Under the pieces are notes generated by a model. The model saw only the letters and a program-made list of their open reading frames with translations, did no database searches and was not told the origin of the DNA. A program made the position numbers and the translations under genes. Positions 43,946 through 55,345 of a DNA stretch of 64,000 nt are shown piece by piece (positions within the stretch are counted from its first letter, which is position 1; each line of letters opens with the position of its first letter). The DNA is taken from positions 1 to 64,000 of the forward strand of contig JAKJHU010001576.1 in the NCBI GenBank assembly GCA_022316685.1, in the 5' to 3' direction. This DNA is from Progne subis subis. Its lineage: Eukaryota; Chordata; Aves; Passeriformes; Hirundinidae.

Positions 43946-44895
43946 ATGAAAGCAAGAAACTGCCACAAAATGTGTTGTTAAAATTCTTCTGTAACTTTGG
44001 ATTAAGAAAAAGGAAACTGATATTTTGAAATGAGAACTCAGTTACTTACTTTGTAATGTGCTGGCGGCAAGGATCCATCATCTGCTTTCTTTTTGAGATT
44101 CTGAGGATTTTTTCGAATATTGAGTTATTTTAAATTGTGGTTGAAGCAACAGGCAACTGAAAGATGGATTGTGCATGACAGTGTCTTGACTGTAAAAATA
44201 TTACAGTTTGCAATTTGGATGTAAAGTATTGCAAATGAAATTTCCAAAATCCCAATGGATTGTGTGACAGCAGTTTTCCTCGAGGATGTGCAGCAACACA
44301 AAGAGTTCATCAGGGGGGTGGGGGGCTTGGGGCTTTGTCCTGTGCCCCTCTGAATGTCATGAAACAGGACTTAACCTGCCACCAGCCCAGATCACCTTCT
44401 GCCACCGAAGCTCCTTGGACCTTGTGTCCCCCAGAGCAGACACAAAGTGTTTCTGCTGCACCCCCCATAGCATAAATCCACTGAGAGCTGGGATTTTCCC
44501 AAGGCTTGTCTCCATTGTGCCATATTCCTAAAGAACCAGCAGCTCATCCTGATGAATATGGCGAGTTACACGGATGGTTGTCAGCTCCATTTCCTCCCTA
44601 GAAATCCTGAAACTGCTTCTAAATGCTGCTCCCTTCAGCTCTTGGACACCTATTCACACCGAGTTGGGAAAAAAAATCCCCTGGCCACCAGCTTACAAGT
44701 GAGTTATGCCAAAGTTAGAGCTCTGTGGGAAATCTCTATCTATTCTTATCCTTTTAATATATCTATTGGAGGGGGTGTGCACTGATGTGACTTGTATAGA
44801 AAGGAAGGAGTGTGCAAGCAACGGGACTGACACTTTCACTCTCAGTGTTCATTCCATATCCATGAGGACAAGGACATTGTGGAAAACCTTACACA
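43946..44895. other. No gene recognised
   Basis: AT-rich at first, then mixed. No domain in any frame. Confidence 0.5.
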
Positions 44896-44901
44896 GACAA
44901 A

Positions 44902-45170
44902 CCCTTCTGTCCATGGATACAGAGACATGCAAGAGCCCCTGGCACACACAGACCCTTCTATCCATGGATGCAGAGACATGCAAGAGCCCCTGGCACACAC
45001 AGACCCTTCTATCCATGGATACAGAGACATGCAAGAGCCCCTGGCACACACAGACCCTTCTATCCATGGATGCAGAGACATGCAAGAGCCCCTGGCACAC
45101 ACAGACCCTTCTAGCCATGGATACAGAGACATCCAAGAGCCCCTGGCACACACAGACCCTTTCCCCACAA
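44902..45170 (+). repeat. 51-bp minisatellite, five units, alternating types
   Basis: 'cccttct' marks at 44902, 44953, 45004, 45055 and 45106: exact 51-bp period. 'ccatggatac' and 'ccatggatgc' alternate from unit to unit, a 102-bp higher-order repeat. 51 is 17 codons, so open frames of 100-247 codons cross it on both strands. Confidence 0.95.
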
Positions 45171-46371
45171 GCTGCACAACATGAGAACACAACCCTTGCA
45201 AACACTGACTGCAAGCCACAGCTCTGGGTGCTCCCCATGAAGCTCAGCTCTGGCACCACTGTCTGCCCCAGGCTCCAGAGGATGCAGTGGGAGCCCGGCT
45301 GGGCTCTGCCCTGGGGCCATCCTGCAGGCAGAGCTGGAAACAGGGAGCATTTAGGTGCCACAAACAGCCAAGCCAGGGGCGCAGGGCAGCTGCTCCAGCC
45401 CGGACTGCACTGCTGTGTGCCAGAGGAGACAAAGAAGCTTCAGCTTTAGTCTAACTGAGCTGGGTGGGTGACCTGGGAAGAGTGGGGAGGCTCAGGGGGA
45501 TTCACAGAGCTCATCCTGCTGGAAGGATGAGGAAAAGGGAGAGGGAACTCAGCAGTGAGGAGAGCTGAGGGCTGGAGAGCAGCTCTGAATGACACTAAAA
45601 TGCCACTGTACCTCTGAGACATTGCTGTTCTTCTGCCAGGGCCAGGATGAGTCCCTAAGCCTGGGACTCAGTCTCCCTCATGGTGAGGGGCATCAAGGAA
45701 GGCAACAGTGTGACGGAGACTGAGATGGGCTGGGAACTCACTGGGGGAAAGGAGGGAGCAGTTGTGAAGTAAAAGGCAGCTGGGGGAGAGAACTGTTCAG
45801 TGAAGGGCTGAGCTACAGCTTGAGCAAGCTGAAAAATGTCGTTTGGAGCCATTCCAGATTGATTTCATTTCACAAGGTATTGAACCAGTTTAATTTAGGG
45901 GGGGTGTCTTGTTTTCCCTTGGATATGTGCCATCTGCAAGCTTGAGCTCCACTGCCAAAACGCTCAAGCAAGTCTCTGCTGCAGGTCACACTGTTTCTTC
46001 TTTGGCTGATTCCGGCCTGTTGCTGAGCTCCAGCAGAGCCCTGGCAGAGCCCAGAGCAGCCTCAGCATCCGCAGAGCCCGGCTGCAAGGAGAGAAAGCAG
46101 AAACCGCCCATCAGCTGAAGGCTCCTGTGCCCTTGTCCCAGCCGCCCGCGGTGCCCAGGCCATGCTGGCCGTGCTCAGAGCGGTGCCCAAAGCTGCCCAT
46201 CATTGCTGCCTTTGGCAGCAGAGCAGGAGGGCAGGACATGTGCCCAGCCTGCAGCCAGCCACGGCACATCCACCTCCTCAGCAGCTGCCCAGAGCAGGAT
46301 GCTCCTGTGCTCGCTGCCATCTCCCAAAAGCTCTTATCCCACCCATGCCAAGAAGATGGGGACCCACCTCA
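45171..46371. other. No gene recognised
   Basis: Downstream flank of the PIM1-like gene. The final kinase exon would be expected here; I could not identify it. Confidence 0.5.
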
Positions 46372-46434
46372 CGCCATCCGCTGCTGGAAGAAAAGCTGCT
46401 CCCAAAGGATGTCCTCAGCCTTCTCCACGGGCAT
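46372..46434 (-). pseudogene. Possible remnant of PIM1-like exon 5
   Basis: The minus strand reads PVEKAEDILWEQLFFQQR followed by a GTGAGG donor. This resembles the end of the PIM kinase exon after the VCGDIPFE region. The first half of that exon (SPPEW and activation-loop end) is not visible upstream. Confidence 0.4.
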
Positions 46435-47053
46435 GGCCCATCCACGCCACAGCTGGTCCCAAGCACTTCCCCATCCAGACTGGACACTGCCTGGAAGGCT
46501 TCCTTTAGAAAAACAAACAACAAATTAAGGAAAATAGATTACAGACAAAAAGGGGAAACAAGTGAAAGGATAAAAGATTTTATGTCAGTCACAGATTGAG
46601 GAAGGCCCAACCCCTGCATGCTAGGGAAAAACCCACCCACGGGTGAGGGAAGCCCATGCTTTCTCCCTTCCCCCCTGCACTGCCCCTCAAAAGTGATGGT
46701 GATCCCAAAGCAAACAAGGGGAGTGGAGCAGCCCAAGCCCTTCCTTGCCTGCAAAGCAAAGCAGCCATGCACAGGTGCTGGAGTCCCACCTCTGCTCCTG
46801 CCATGGGGGTTTGTTTGTGTCAGGCTGGCTGCCCCAGTCCCAGCCCCAGTCGTGGGCAGAGTGGCTGGAAAAGGCTGCCAGCACGGCTGGAAGCTGACCC
46901 CCACCTGCCCCTGCTCAAAAGTAACTTGGCTGAAGACTCAATGCCATGACTGGCAGCAAAGGGGAGAATCCCTGCTGCCACACCCAGGTTGGGTCATGAG
47001 ATGTTGGGCCAGGAGATGTCCAGAACTGGGAGCACACCCCTTTGTGGGCTCAC

Positions 47054-48343
47054 CTGCAAAGTGAGTGTAGGCCATGTCTTGCAGGTAGGTGCCACAGCCG
47101 AAGTCAATCAGTTTGGCCTGCCTGGTGGCCAGGTCATCCAGGATGTTCTCTGGTTTGATGTCCCTGTGCAGGACCCCGCAGCTGGTGCAGTGCTGCACGG
47201 CCTCCAGCACCTGGCGGAACAGCTCCCGTGCCACCTCCTCGGACAGGAACCCCCGTGCCCGAATGAAATGCTGGAGGTCCTGACATCGTTCTGGGCGCTC
47301 CAGCACCATGATGATGTCGTTGGGGAGCTCAAGCCATTCCAGCAGCTGGGCGACATCAGGGAAGCCAGTGGAGACCTTGTGCAGCAGCACGATCTCCAGT
47401 GGTGCGCTGGTGCCGTTGGGCTGCGGGAGGAGCACGATGCCGTCAGTGGGGCTGATGCCGTGCCAGGGCTGGGGAAGCCCTCACCCAGCCCGGGATGCTC
47501 TGCACCCTGCGCTGGCCCCACGCCCGCTCTCCCTCCAGGCATCCTTGGGGCTTCCATCCTGCCGGGCCTCGGCTCATCCCCGCCCAGCACGCCCCGGCTT
47601 CTCCCGCTGGCCCCGCTCACTCACCAGCCGGTCCCAGTGCTGGACGCGGTTCCGTGGCACCCTTTTGATGGCCACCTGCAAACCAAGGGGAGCAGCGGGA
47701 TGAGCTCAGCACCCGCCCTGCCCAGCCCCATCCTCCATCTCCTGCGCCTGCCGCCGGCCCCGCCGCTCACCGGGGCGCCGTCCGAGAGCCGCGTCGCCGT
47801 GACGACGCTGCCGAAGCCGCCGCGCCCCAGGAGCGACCCCACTCGGTACTGCTCCTTGAGGCCGTGCTGCGCCTTCCCTGCCGGCGAGACACGGCTGTCA
47901 GTGCTCGGCCCGGGGCCAGGAACAGCCCCCGAGCGCCCCTCAACCGCCCCGGGCCGGGCATCCCCAGGCGTTCGCTCCTGGGGACGGGACAGCGGCGGCT
48001 CGGGGCCGGCGGCCGCGCTGCCGAGCGGCGGAGCTCGGGCCGGGGAAGCCGCAGCAGAGGCGGCGGGAGCGGCTGCACCGCGTGTGTCCTCTGCGGGGCC
48101 CGGGAGGAGCCGGGGCCGGGGCCGGGGCCGGGGCTGGGGCCGGGGCCGAGGCCGGGGCCAGGGCCGAGCATGGCTCAGGCGCAGCCAAAGGGCAGCGATG
48201 CCCCCTTGGCTCCAGGCACTGATGCCCGCCCAGCATCGCCACCGCCAGTACGGCCAGAGCCGGGCCGAGGGGAGACCGCGGCGGGACGCCCGGGGGCGGG
48301 GACGGGGCAGCCCCGTGTGGGGCCGGGGGCGGGCTGGGGGCAT
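47054..48343 (-). CDS. PIM1-like: PIM1-like serine/threonine kinase, 5' exons
   Basis: Three exons with clean splice sites. Exon I, 48343-47771: ATG in 'ggccatgcccccag'; a long Pro/Arg/Ala-rich N-terminal extension, then the glycine loop [10 protein letters not shown]; donor gtgagc. Exon II, 47675-47625: 51 bp, [17 protein letters not shown] with the ATP-binding Lys, acceptor gcag, donor gtgagt. Exon III, 47420-47054: 367 bp, hinge ERPE, catalytic [11 protein letters not shown] in LIDFGCGTY, ending at THFAG; donor gtgagc. The 51-bp and 367-bp exon sizes match mammalian PIM1. The next exon should carry SPPEW and the C-lobe; only a doubtful fragment exists. So this is a partial or decayed copy. 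PIM1-like kinases are greatly expanded in songbirds. CpG-rich exon I suggests a promoter near 48.4 kb. Confidence 0.88.
48108..48176 (+). repeat. GGGGCC-type hexanucleotide repeat
   Basis: About ten interrupted GGGGCC/GGGGCT units on the plus strand. Inside PIM1-like exon I it encodes alternating Pro-Arg on the minus strand. Confidence 0.85.
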
Positions 48344-49344
48344 GGCCCGGCCCGGCAGGGGAGAGGGAGACTGGGAGAGGAGGGGGACACCGGGAAAGGG
48401 AGACCGGGAGAGGGTGCGGGACTGCGGGAGAGGGTGCAGGACTGAGGGAGAGGGAGAGAAGAAGCGGGAGGGAGTCGATAAAACCACTTCTTTGGCTTAT
48501 GCCGATGCTTCTGCCACTGCTGCTGCCGCTGCTGCTGCTGCCGCTACTGCAGCTGCTGCAACTGAAGCCCCGGGGCCATTTGTCCCCATGTCCTTTTGTC
48601 CGTTTCCCGCTCAGCCCCGTGCCAAGCCCCGCGCTCCCCGAGGGCAGCCCCTGAGCCTGTCCAGGCACGGGAACTTTGCAGTGTTGAGCCAAGACCCAGA
48701 GTCTTGACTCCTGCACGGTGGCACAGGAATCCCCTTGGCTGCTGCTGTGCATTGTCCCTGCTGAGGGTCAGACACTGTCAGAGCACATTCCCTGAATGCA
48801 CAATTTGTACCTGATCCAAGCACTTCACTTGTGTCTCCAGCATTGCTTTCCAAGAAAAACAGGGGAAGGCAAACTGAGTGTAGCTCATGGTATTTTACAG
48901 TGTCTAAAACTTGCCACGTCATGAATCTTAGTGGTGAGATCCATTTGGAATTAATGGAATGGGGAAGTAGTGCAAGATGGAAAAGGGGAGCATAGAAATA
49001 AATTGGGAAAAACATCCTGGATATTTTTTTTTTCCATTTTCATTTCATTTCTTAGAAGCTGTTTCAGTTTTCCCAGAACCTTTCTCCTGTCTGCTCTTTC
49101 CAAGAAACTTTCCTGGAGAATGAGGTGCAGCTTCTGTCACAGGATATGCCACCAGCTGCAGCTTCCCTTGGCTTTCCACACTGTGCATGCAGCAGGAGTC
49201 TTGCAGGAAAGCAGGACAAATATTTGATAAACCTGACAACTTGTTCTTTCTTTTCCTTGTGGACTGGGGAGCTGTGCCATTGGTAAGGTTTTCATTGTGA
49301 CTGTTCTCCCCTAAGAAAACAGTACAGGGTACCAGTGGTACCTA
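48344..49344. other. PIM1-like upstream region, no further gene seen
   Basis: Includes a (CTG/GCC)n patch at 48510-48560 and GA-rich repeats at 48360-48470, the probable promoter side of the kinase. The rest shows no gene. Confidence 0.5.
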
Positions 49345-49712
49345 CTGGGAGTCTGTTATCATCCACCCAAGCAAGAAGAAGAGGTGGACAACTTATTCTA
49401 TAAGCAGCTGGAGAATGTTTCAGGATCACCAGCCCCTGTTCTTGTAGGTGACTTTAACCTGCCAGACATCTGCTGGGATCTTCATACAGCAGCAAAGAGG
49501 CAGTCCAGGAAGGTTTTGGAGTGTATGGAGAAGAACTTTTGTCACAGCTGGTGTGAGCCCACCAGGGGATGGACTGTGTTAGACCTGTTGTTTGCAAATA
49601 GAGAAGGACAGGTGGGAGATGTGGTGGTTGGAGGATGCTTGGGGCACAGTGATCAAGAAATGAGAGAGTTCTCAATATTTGGTGAAAACAGGAGGAACAT
49701 CAATAAGACTTC
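49345..49712 (+). mobile_element. CR1 LINE endonuclease fragment
   Basis: Open frame with LVGDFNLPDICW (APE-endonuclease motif of CR1 ORF2), SEPTRG-like, LDLLFANREGQVGDVVVGG and LGHSDQEM. It ends abruptly at 49712 where an LTR begins. Confidence 0.85.
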
Positions 49713-49713
49713 T

Positions 49714-50514
49714 TGTCCTGGTTTGGAGACAAATTTGGGGGAAAACCCCTGTATAGGATCCCTCTGGGAAGCAAACCCAAGTGGCCCCTCCTTCTAACCA
49801 ATCCGAAAAAAAACCTTTTGGAGAAAAGTGGAAAAAACTATTTTACTAAACAAATAAAGTGCATACAAGTATAAAGAATGAATTATATGAAACAATAAAA
49901 CCTCTCGTTCTGAAGTGAGATGGCAAATTGAGAAAGTCCTTGCCGTGGGTGGAGCTCGGCTCTCTCTCAGTCTCTCCTCAGTCCCAGTCCCTCCGGCGCT
50001 GCTGGAAAATGCCGAGGTCCAGGCCCCGGTGGGCCACAGGTGCAGCCCCCAGTGCTCCCCTGGGTTTTCAGTCTAGAGCAGGTTTAAACAGTTCCAAGAA
50101 AAAGAAAAAAAAACAGTCCAGGGAACTTCTCTGCCCTAGCTAGCTGAAACTAACTAAAAGCAAAAAGATCTCTGTCCTGCAGTCTCTCCAAGCCTCCACC
50201 GAACACCGTCCGGAGAAGAATGTGGAGGAGTCAGGCAGTTTTCTGAAAACAAACGCCGCGCTTCTCCTTGCTCTTAGAACCAGTCTTAAAGGCACAGGAC
50301 TCAATATACAGAGTTCAAACAGAACAGACGATTGGGGATACAAGCATCATAAAGTCACCTTAGGACATTCCACCCCTTATCCCCATATTGTCAATTTACT
50401 AAAACTAATTTATACTCTAGCTCTACACACACACACATCGATATAAAAAACAATGTGCAGCACAAACAGAACAGACGACTGGGGATACGAGCATCATAAA
50501 GTCACCCGAGGACA
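49714..50514 (-). repeat. LTR type Y, copy 1
   Basis: Minus-strand start TGTCCTCGGGTGAC at 50514, end CCAGGACA at 49714. Its 5' part contains a direct repeat of the LTR start: TGTCCTAAGGTGACT occurs again at 50367. So U3 has a duplicated ~70-bp block. Copy 3 at 61564 has only one block. Confidence 0.7.
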
Positions 50515-50735
50515 GACCCCGACAACCCCAATACAGGGGGCTGGGGCTGACTCAACCAAAGCGAGATGTTTGCCTGCAGGCGTGATCGTTGGACCAAGAA
50601 GACAATGGCTCTCACTTACTGCTAAAACATGGACTACCTGCTCCCCCTCAGGAGCTTCAATACATTTACCTGTTCCCCCCGTGACTGAGGACTGTAATAA
50701 AAACCCCTGAGTTAACCAGAGATTTGGAGAGACCA
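50515..50735 (-). repeat. Sequence between LTRs, duplicated at 51865-52082
   Basis: Nearly identical in both places. May be ERV internal sequence next to LTR Y; no gene motif. Confidence 0.6.
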
Positions 50736-50737
50736 CC

Positions 50738-51135
50738 GTGACAGACAGATATCAAAACCTGTCCCCGAGACACACAAAGCAGTCACACGCAGACGAGAGA
50801 TTTTCGCCGAGGTCCTTCCGATCCCAGCTCACTGCTGAGAGCAGAGAGAGGAAGAAGAAGAACCTCTTTGTTTATTTTTACTTTTTATACATTTCTGGCT
50901 TTTTGGGGTTTCCACCCCTCAGCCTCAGTGGCCAGACCAATTGTCAGTTACAGTCCTTTTCAGGTTAGAAATATGCAAACAAAGGACAGAGGATGAAAAA
51001 CAAAGGATTTGTTTATGTTATATCTGTGGGAAAAAGGTAGAAAACTGCTCTAATATTGTACAGTAACTAAAAGATCTGACTCCATTATGAAATTCAAAAG
51101 GCTAAATAAAAAACTCAGAAAAAACCAGGGTAACA
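50738..51135 (-). repeat. LTR type X, diverged copy
   Basis: Minus-strand TGTTACCCTGG at 51135. It shares about 150 bp near the start, and the 'atgtataaaaa...aaataaaca' region, with 14766-15149. The 3' end is uncertain. Confidence 0.6.
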
Positions 51136-51864
51136 CCTCCCTCCAACCAGTCCGAAAGAAAAACCTTTGTGGAGAAAAGTGGAAAAAACTATTTTACTAA
51201 ACAAATAAAGTGCATACAAGTATAAAGAATGAATAATATGAAACAATAAAACCTCTCCTTCTGAAGTGAGATGGCAAATTGAGAAAATCCTTGCCGTAGC
51301 TGTATCTCGGCTCTCTCTCAGTCTCTCCTCAGTCCCAGTCCCTCCGGCGCTGCTGGAAAATGCCGAGGTCCAGGCCCCGGTGGGCCGCAGGTGCAGCCCC
51401 CAGTGCTCCCCTGGGTTTTCAGTCTAGAGCAGGTTTAAACAGTTCCAAGAAAAAGAAAAAAACAGTCCAGGGAACTTCTCTGCCCTAGCTAGCTGAAACT
51501 AACTAAAAGCAAAAAGATCTCTGTCCTGCAGTCTCTCCAAGCCTCCACCGAACACCGTCCGGAGAAGAATGTGGAGGAGTCAGGCAGTTTTCTCAAAACA
51601 AACGCCGCGCTTCTCCTTGCTCTTAGAACCAGTCTTAAAGGCACAGGACTCAATATACAGCACAAACAGAACAGACGACTGGGGATACAAGCATCATAAA
51701 GTCACCCTAGGACATTCCACCCCTTATCCCCATATTGTCAATTTACTAAAACTAATTTATACTCTAGCTCTACACACACACACATCGATATAAAAACAAT
51801 GTGCAATATACAGCACAAACAGAACAGATGATTGGGGATACGAGCATAAAGTCACCCGAGGACA
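51136..51864 (-). repeat. LTR type Y, copy 2 (end-truncated)
   Basis: Near-identical to 49790-50514, including the duplicated U3 block, but missing the first ~75 bp of the plus-strand side, where it meets LTR X. Confidence 0.8.
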
Positions 51865-52082
51865 GACCCCGACAACCCCAATACAGGGGGCTGGGGCTGA
51901 CTCAACCAAAGCGAGATGTTTGCCTGCAGGCGTGATCGTTGGACCAAGAAGACAATGGTCTCACTTACTGCTAAGAACATGGACTACCTGTTCCCCCTTG
52001 GGAGCTTCAACACATTTACCTGTTCCCCCTGTGACTGAGGACTATAATAAAAACCCCTGAGTTAACCAGAGATTTGGAGAGA

Positions 52083-52311
52083 GCCTCTCCCCGACGCGAC
52101 AGGCGGACCCATCGACCGGACCACGAGGACTCCATCTCCATGTTTGGTAGCTATATCCCCCCTTTCCTCTATCTCTTTCTCTATCTCTTTCTCTCACTCT
52201 TAATCCCTCTATCGCATTTGCTACAGTCAATCAATAAAAGGTGCATTTGTTTTAATGCTGAAATCCCCTCTGTGTTGTGTTTTGCACTCTGAGATCAGTA
52301 AACGAACCATC
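52083..52311 (+). repeat. LTR-end-like sequence
   Basis: A (CT)n-rich run, AATAAA at 52233, and 'gaaccatcaca' at the end suggest R-U5 of another LTR. Start not defined. Confidence 0.35.
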
Positions 52312-52655
52312 ACAACCCCCGCTTGTATGAGCAGATCGTGACACCTGCCTGTGGACTTTTTGCCCAGGAACAAGTCATACAAGGGCCTGCTTTCTCAGGA
52401 AGAATGGTTGAAAGACAAGAAGACATCTGGCTAAAGAGTGCAGTGATGGAAAAAACAAGGACTGAATCTGGGAATTAGGGAATTAGTTTTATGGAAATGG
52501 CTACATTGAAATATGCATCTAGTGACTGTATATAAGCAACACGTTGGTAGAATTACATGTCCATGTAAGGTTAGGAGTTATCCCTCACTTGACCTCCTGA
52601 GTAAATTATACCCTCTTATATAGCAAATTTGTGTTAAGGAGTCTTGTTGTGGTAT
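52312..52655. other. No gene recognised; possible LTR remnant
   Basis: TATATAAGC near 52540 and AT-rich sequence to satellite A. No attached coding. Confidence 0.4.
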
Positions 52656-52659
52656 TTTT

Positions 52660-53790
52660 GAGAGTTGGTGATGGAAGGGTCCGCAACAAACCAAGGAGTC
52701 TACTAGGACACTGTGGAAACTCATGGAACAAAGAGTCTATTTTGAAACAGCGGAACCCCATGGAACCCAAATCCATTTTGGCGCATTGGGGCCACATTGA
52801 AGCAATGCTCCATTGTGATACTGTGGCTCCAAGCAGACCCTTGTGACACAAAGAAACCTCTTGGAACCAAGGGGCCATTTCTGTCACAGCAAGGCCTCGG
52901 GGAACCATGGGTCCATTGTGACACTGCAGAACCTCAGAGAACCAAGGTGACCATGTTATAGTACAGAACCTCATGGAACCAAGGGTGCATTATTAATGTG
53001 TGTGGCCCCATGGAACCATGAGCCATTGTGAAACAGCGTGGCCACATGGAGCCAAGGGGCCATTGTGACACTGAGGAACCTCATGAAACCAAGATTCCAT
53101 TGATACCCTGTGTGGCTCTGTGGAGCCAAGAGGACCACAGTGACATTGCGGGACTTCATGGAGCAATGGAGACTGACACTTTGGGACCCACTGAAACCAA
53201 GGGGCCATTATAGCATGGCAGGGCCTCATGGAATCAAGGGAGCTACAGTGAACACTGTGGGTCTCCATGGGATGAAGGGACAATTCTAACACTGTGGAAC
53301 CAAGGATACCATCGTGACACTATGGGGCCTCATGGAAGCAAGGAACCATTGTGACACTATGGAGTCTGGCAGACGAAGGGGCAGTTGTCACACTGTGTGG
53401 AACCACTGAACCAAGGAGTCCATTGTGACTCTACAGGGCGCCATGGAACAGTGCAGGACCCCATGGAACCAAATGTTCATTGTGACATTGTGTGGCCTCA
53501 TGGAATCCTGGAGGCCATTACGTCACTTTGAGGCTTGTCACTTGTTGAATCAAGGGGCTCTGCAGGGCTTCATGGAACCAAGGAGACGCTTCTGACATTG
53601 TGAGTCCCCAGGGAACCAAGGGTCCATTGTGATACTGTGGTACCAAGGAGACCCCTGTGACACTGCAAGGCCTCATGGAAGCAAGGGATCATTGTGACAC
53701 TTCAGGGCCCCGTGGAAACAAGGGGCCAGCATCACACTATGATGCCCCATGAATCCAAGGGAACAGGTAACAGGTCTGGTTGGCTTGGCC
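52660..53790 (-). repeat. Satellite A array, copy 4
   Basis: Orientation as in 9480-10700 and followed by satellite B in the same way. Confidence 0.9.
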
Positions 53791-54609
53791 TGTCTGCTCC
53801 AGCTGACCTCAGCATATTGAGGGTCTCTTCTCATGCTCCCCTCAAACACTGGGGCTCTGGGCTTTCCTTCAAATGCAAAACAACTTTCCTTCTCACTCAA
53901 GCACCCATGGCCAATATGGGATTCCCCCTCCAAATTCCCTAATACTCAGGGATTGCTCCCAGACAAAAGTTGCCATTACCAACATCTGACTGACCCTATC
54001 TTCCTGAGAGCTGGCTCTCACCTGCCTTCAAACACTGAGGCTCTGTGCTTTCCTTCCTATGGAAAGAACTGTTCCTCCTGCACAGGCACCCATGTCAGAA
54101 ATTGGTACATCTCCTCAAAATTCCTATAGGTAAGGGTTTCTCCCAGACAAAAGCTGCCAGCACAGACAACTCTGGCTGGCCTTGGCCCCTGGTGGTTGCC
54201 TCTAATCTGACTTGATTCACTGGGGCTCTGCCCTTTCCTTCCTATGGAAAAGAACATCTCCAGATGCCCATTTGGGATTTCAGCTTCAATACTCCTATAT
54301 CCAAAGATTGCTCCTTGATGAAACCTGACATTACACACAGCTATGGTTGGACTTGGTCTCCTGGGAGCCAGCTCTCACCTGCCTTCCAAACACTGGGCCT
54401 CTCTGCTTTCCTTTCTATGGAAAAGAATGGGCCTTCTCCTCCAGGCAAAAAGGGTTGAAATTGGGATTGAACATTCAACATTTTGAAAATGAAAGAGTTG
54501 CTCCCAGAAAACCCTGCCAGGACAGACAGGTCTGGCTGGCCTTGGCTTCTGGTGACTGCAGTTCATCAGCCCCAGAAACACTGGAGCTCTGTGGTTTCCT
54601 TCCTGTGGA
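53791..54609 (+). repeat. Satellite B array
   Basis: Unit marks near 53832, 54010, 54203, 54376 and 54565, spacing 173-193 bp. Confidence 0.85.
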
Positions 54610-55070
54610 GACCATGGTGACATTGTGGAGCCCCAGGGATCCATGGACATGATTCTGACACTTTGAGGCCTTCTGAAATGACAGGGCCATTGTTGCACTG
54701 TGGAGATGCTGTGAATTCCAGGTACCATTGTGACACTGCAGGTTACCATGGATCCCAGCGGCCACTGTGACACTGCGGGGCCTCATGGAACCAAGGGGAT
54801 CATTGTGTGAAGCAGCAGGGCTTTGTGGAACCAAGAGGCCATTGTTGCTGTACAGGGCCTGGTGGAACCAAAGGGTCACTGTGATCCTGCAGGGCACCGT
54901 GGGTCCATGGAGAGGCATTGCAAGGCCCCATGGAATCATGGAGACAATGGTGACACTGCAGGGCCCCACAGAACCAAAGGGCCATTGTGACACCTCAGAA
55001 GAAGGGAGATCATTGTGACACTACAGGGCCTCATGGAACCAAGGGGAGATGGAACAGATCTGTGTAGTTT
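54610..55070 (-). repeat. Satellite A array, copy 5
   Basis: About twelve units, inserted between two satellite B stretches. Confidence 0.85.
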
Positions 55071-55079
55071 GGCCTCCCA

Positions 55080-55345
55080 GGAGCCACCTGACAGGTCCAG
55101 CTGATCTTGGAATGCTGAGGGCTGCCTCTCATCAGCCCCTGGAGCACTGGGGCTCTGTGCATTCCTTCCTATGGAAAAGAACCAACCGTCTATCCAGGTG
55201 GCCACAGTTAAAATTAATACTCTCCCTGAAAAATTCCCTCGATGAAAGGGTTCTCGCAGACAAAAGCTGCCAGGACAGAGAGCTCTGGCTGGCCTTGGCT
55301 TCTGGTGATCACCTCTCATCTCAAGGAAGCCCTGAGGAAACTATG
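55080..55345 (+). repeat. Satellite B, 1.5 units
   Basis: 'catcagcccctggagcactg' at 55127 and a partial unit near 55315. Confidence 0.75.

Noticed and set aside
43311..43949. Frame ending in a Lys-rich tail
   Set aside because: The tail is only the A-rich tract; the frame lacks any domain.
45950..46100. Last exon of the PIM1-like gene after an acceptor-like ccttgcag
   Set aside because: The acceptor is plausible but the following sequence does not read as the kinase C-lobe in any frame.
46989..48707. 572-codon plus-strand frame antisense to the PIM1-like gene
   Set aside because: It overlaps the kinase exons and CpG-rich exon I exactly, has no domain, and arises from GC-rich sequence without stops on the opposite strand.
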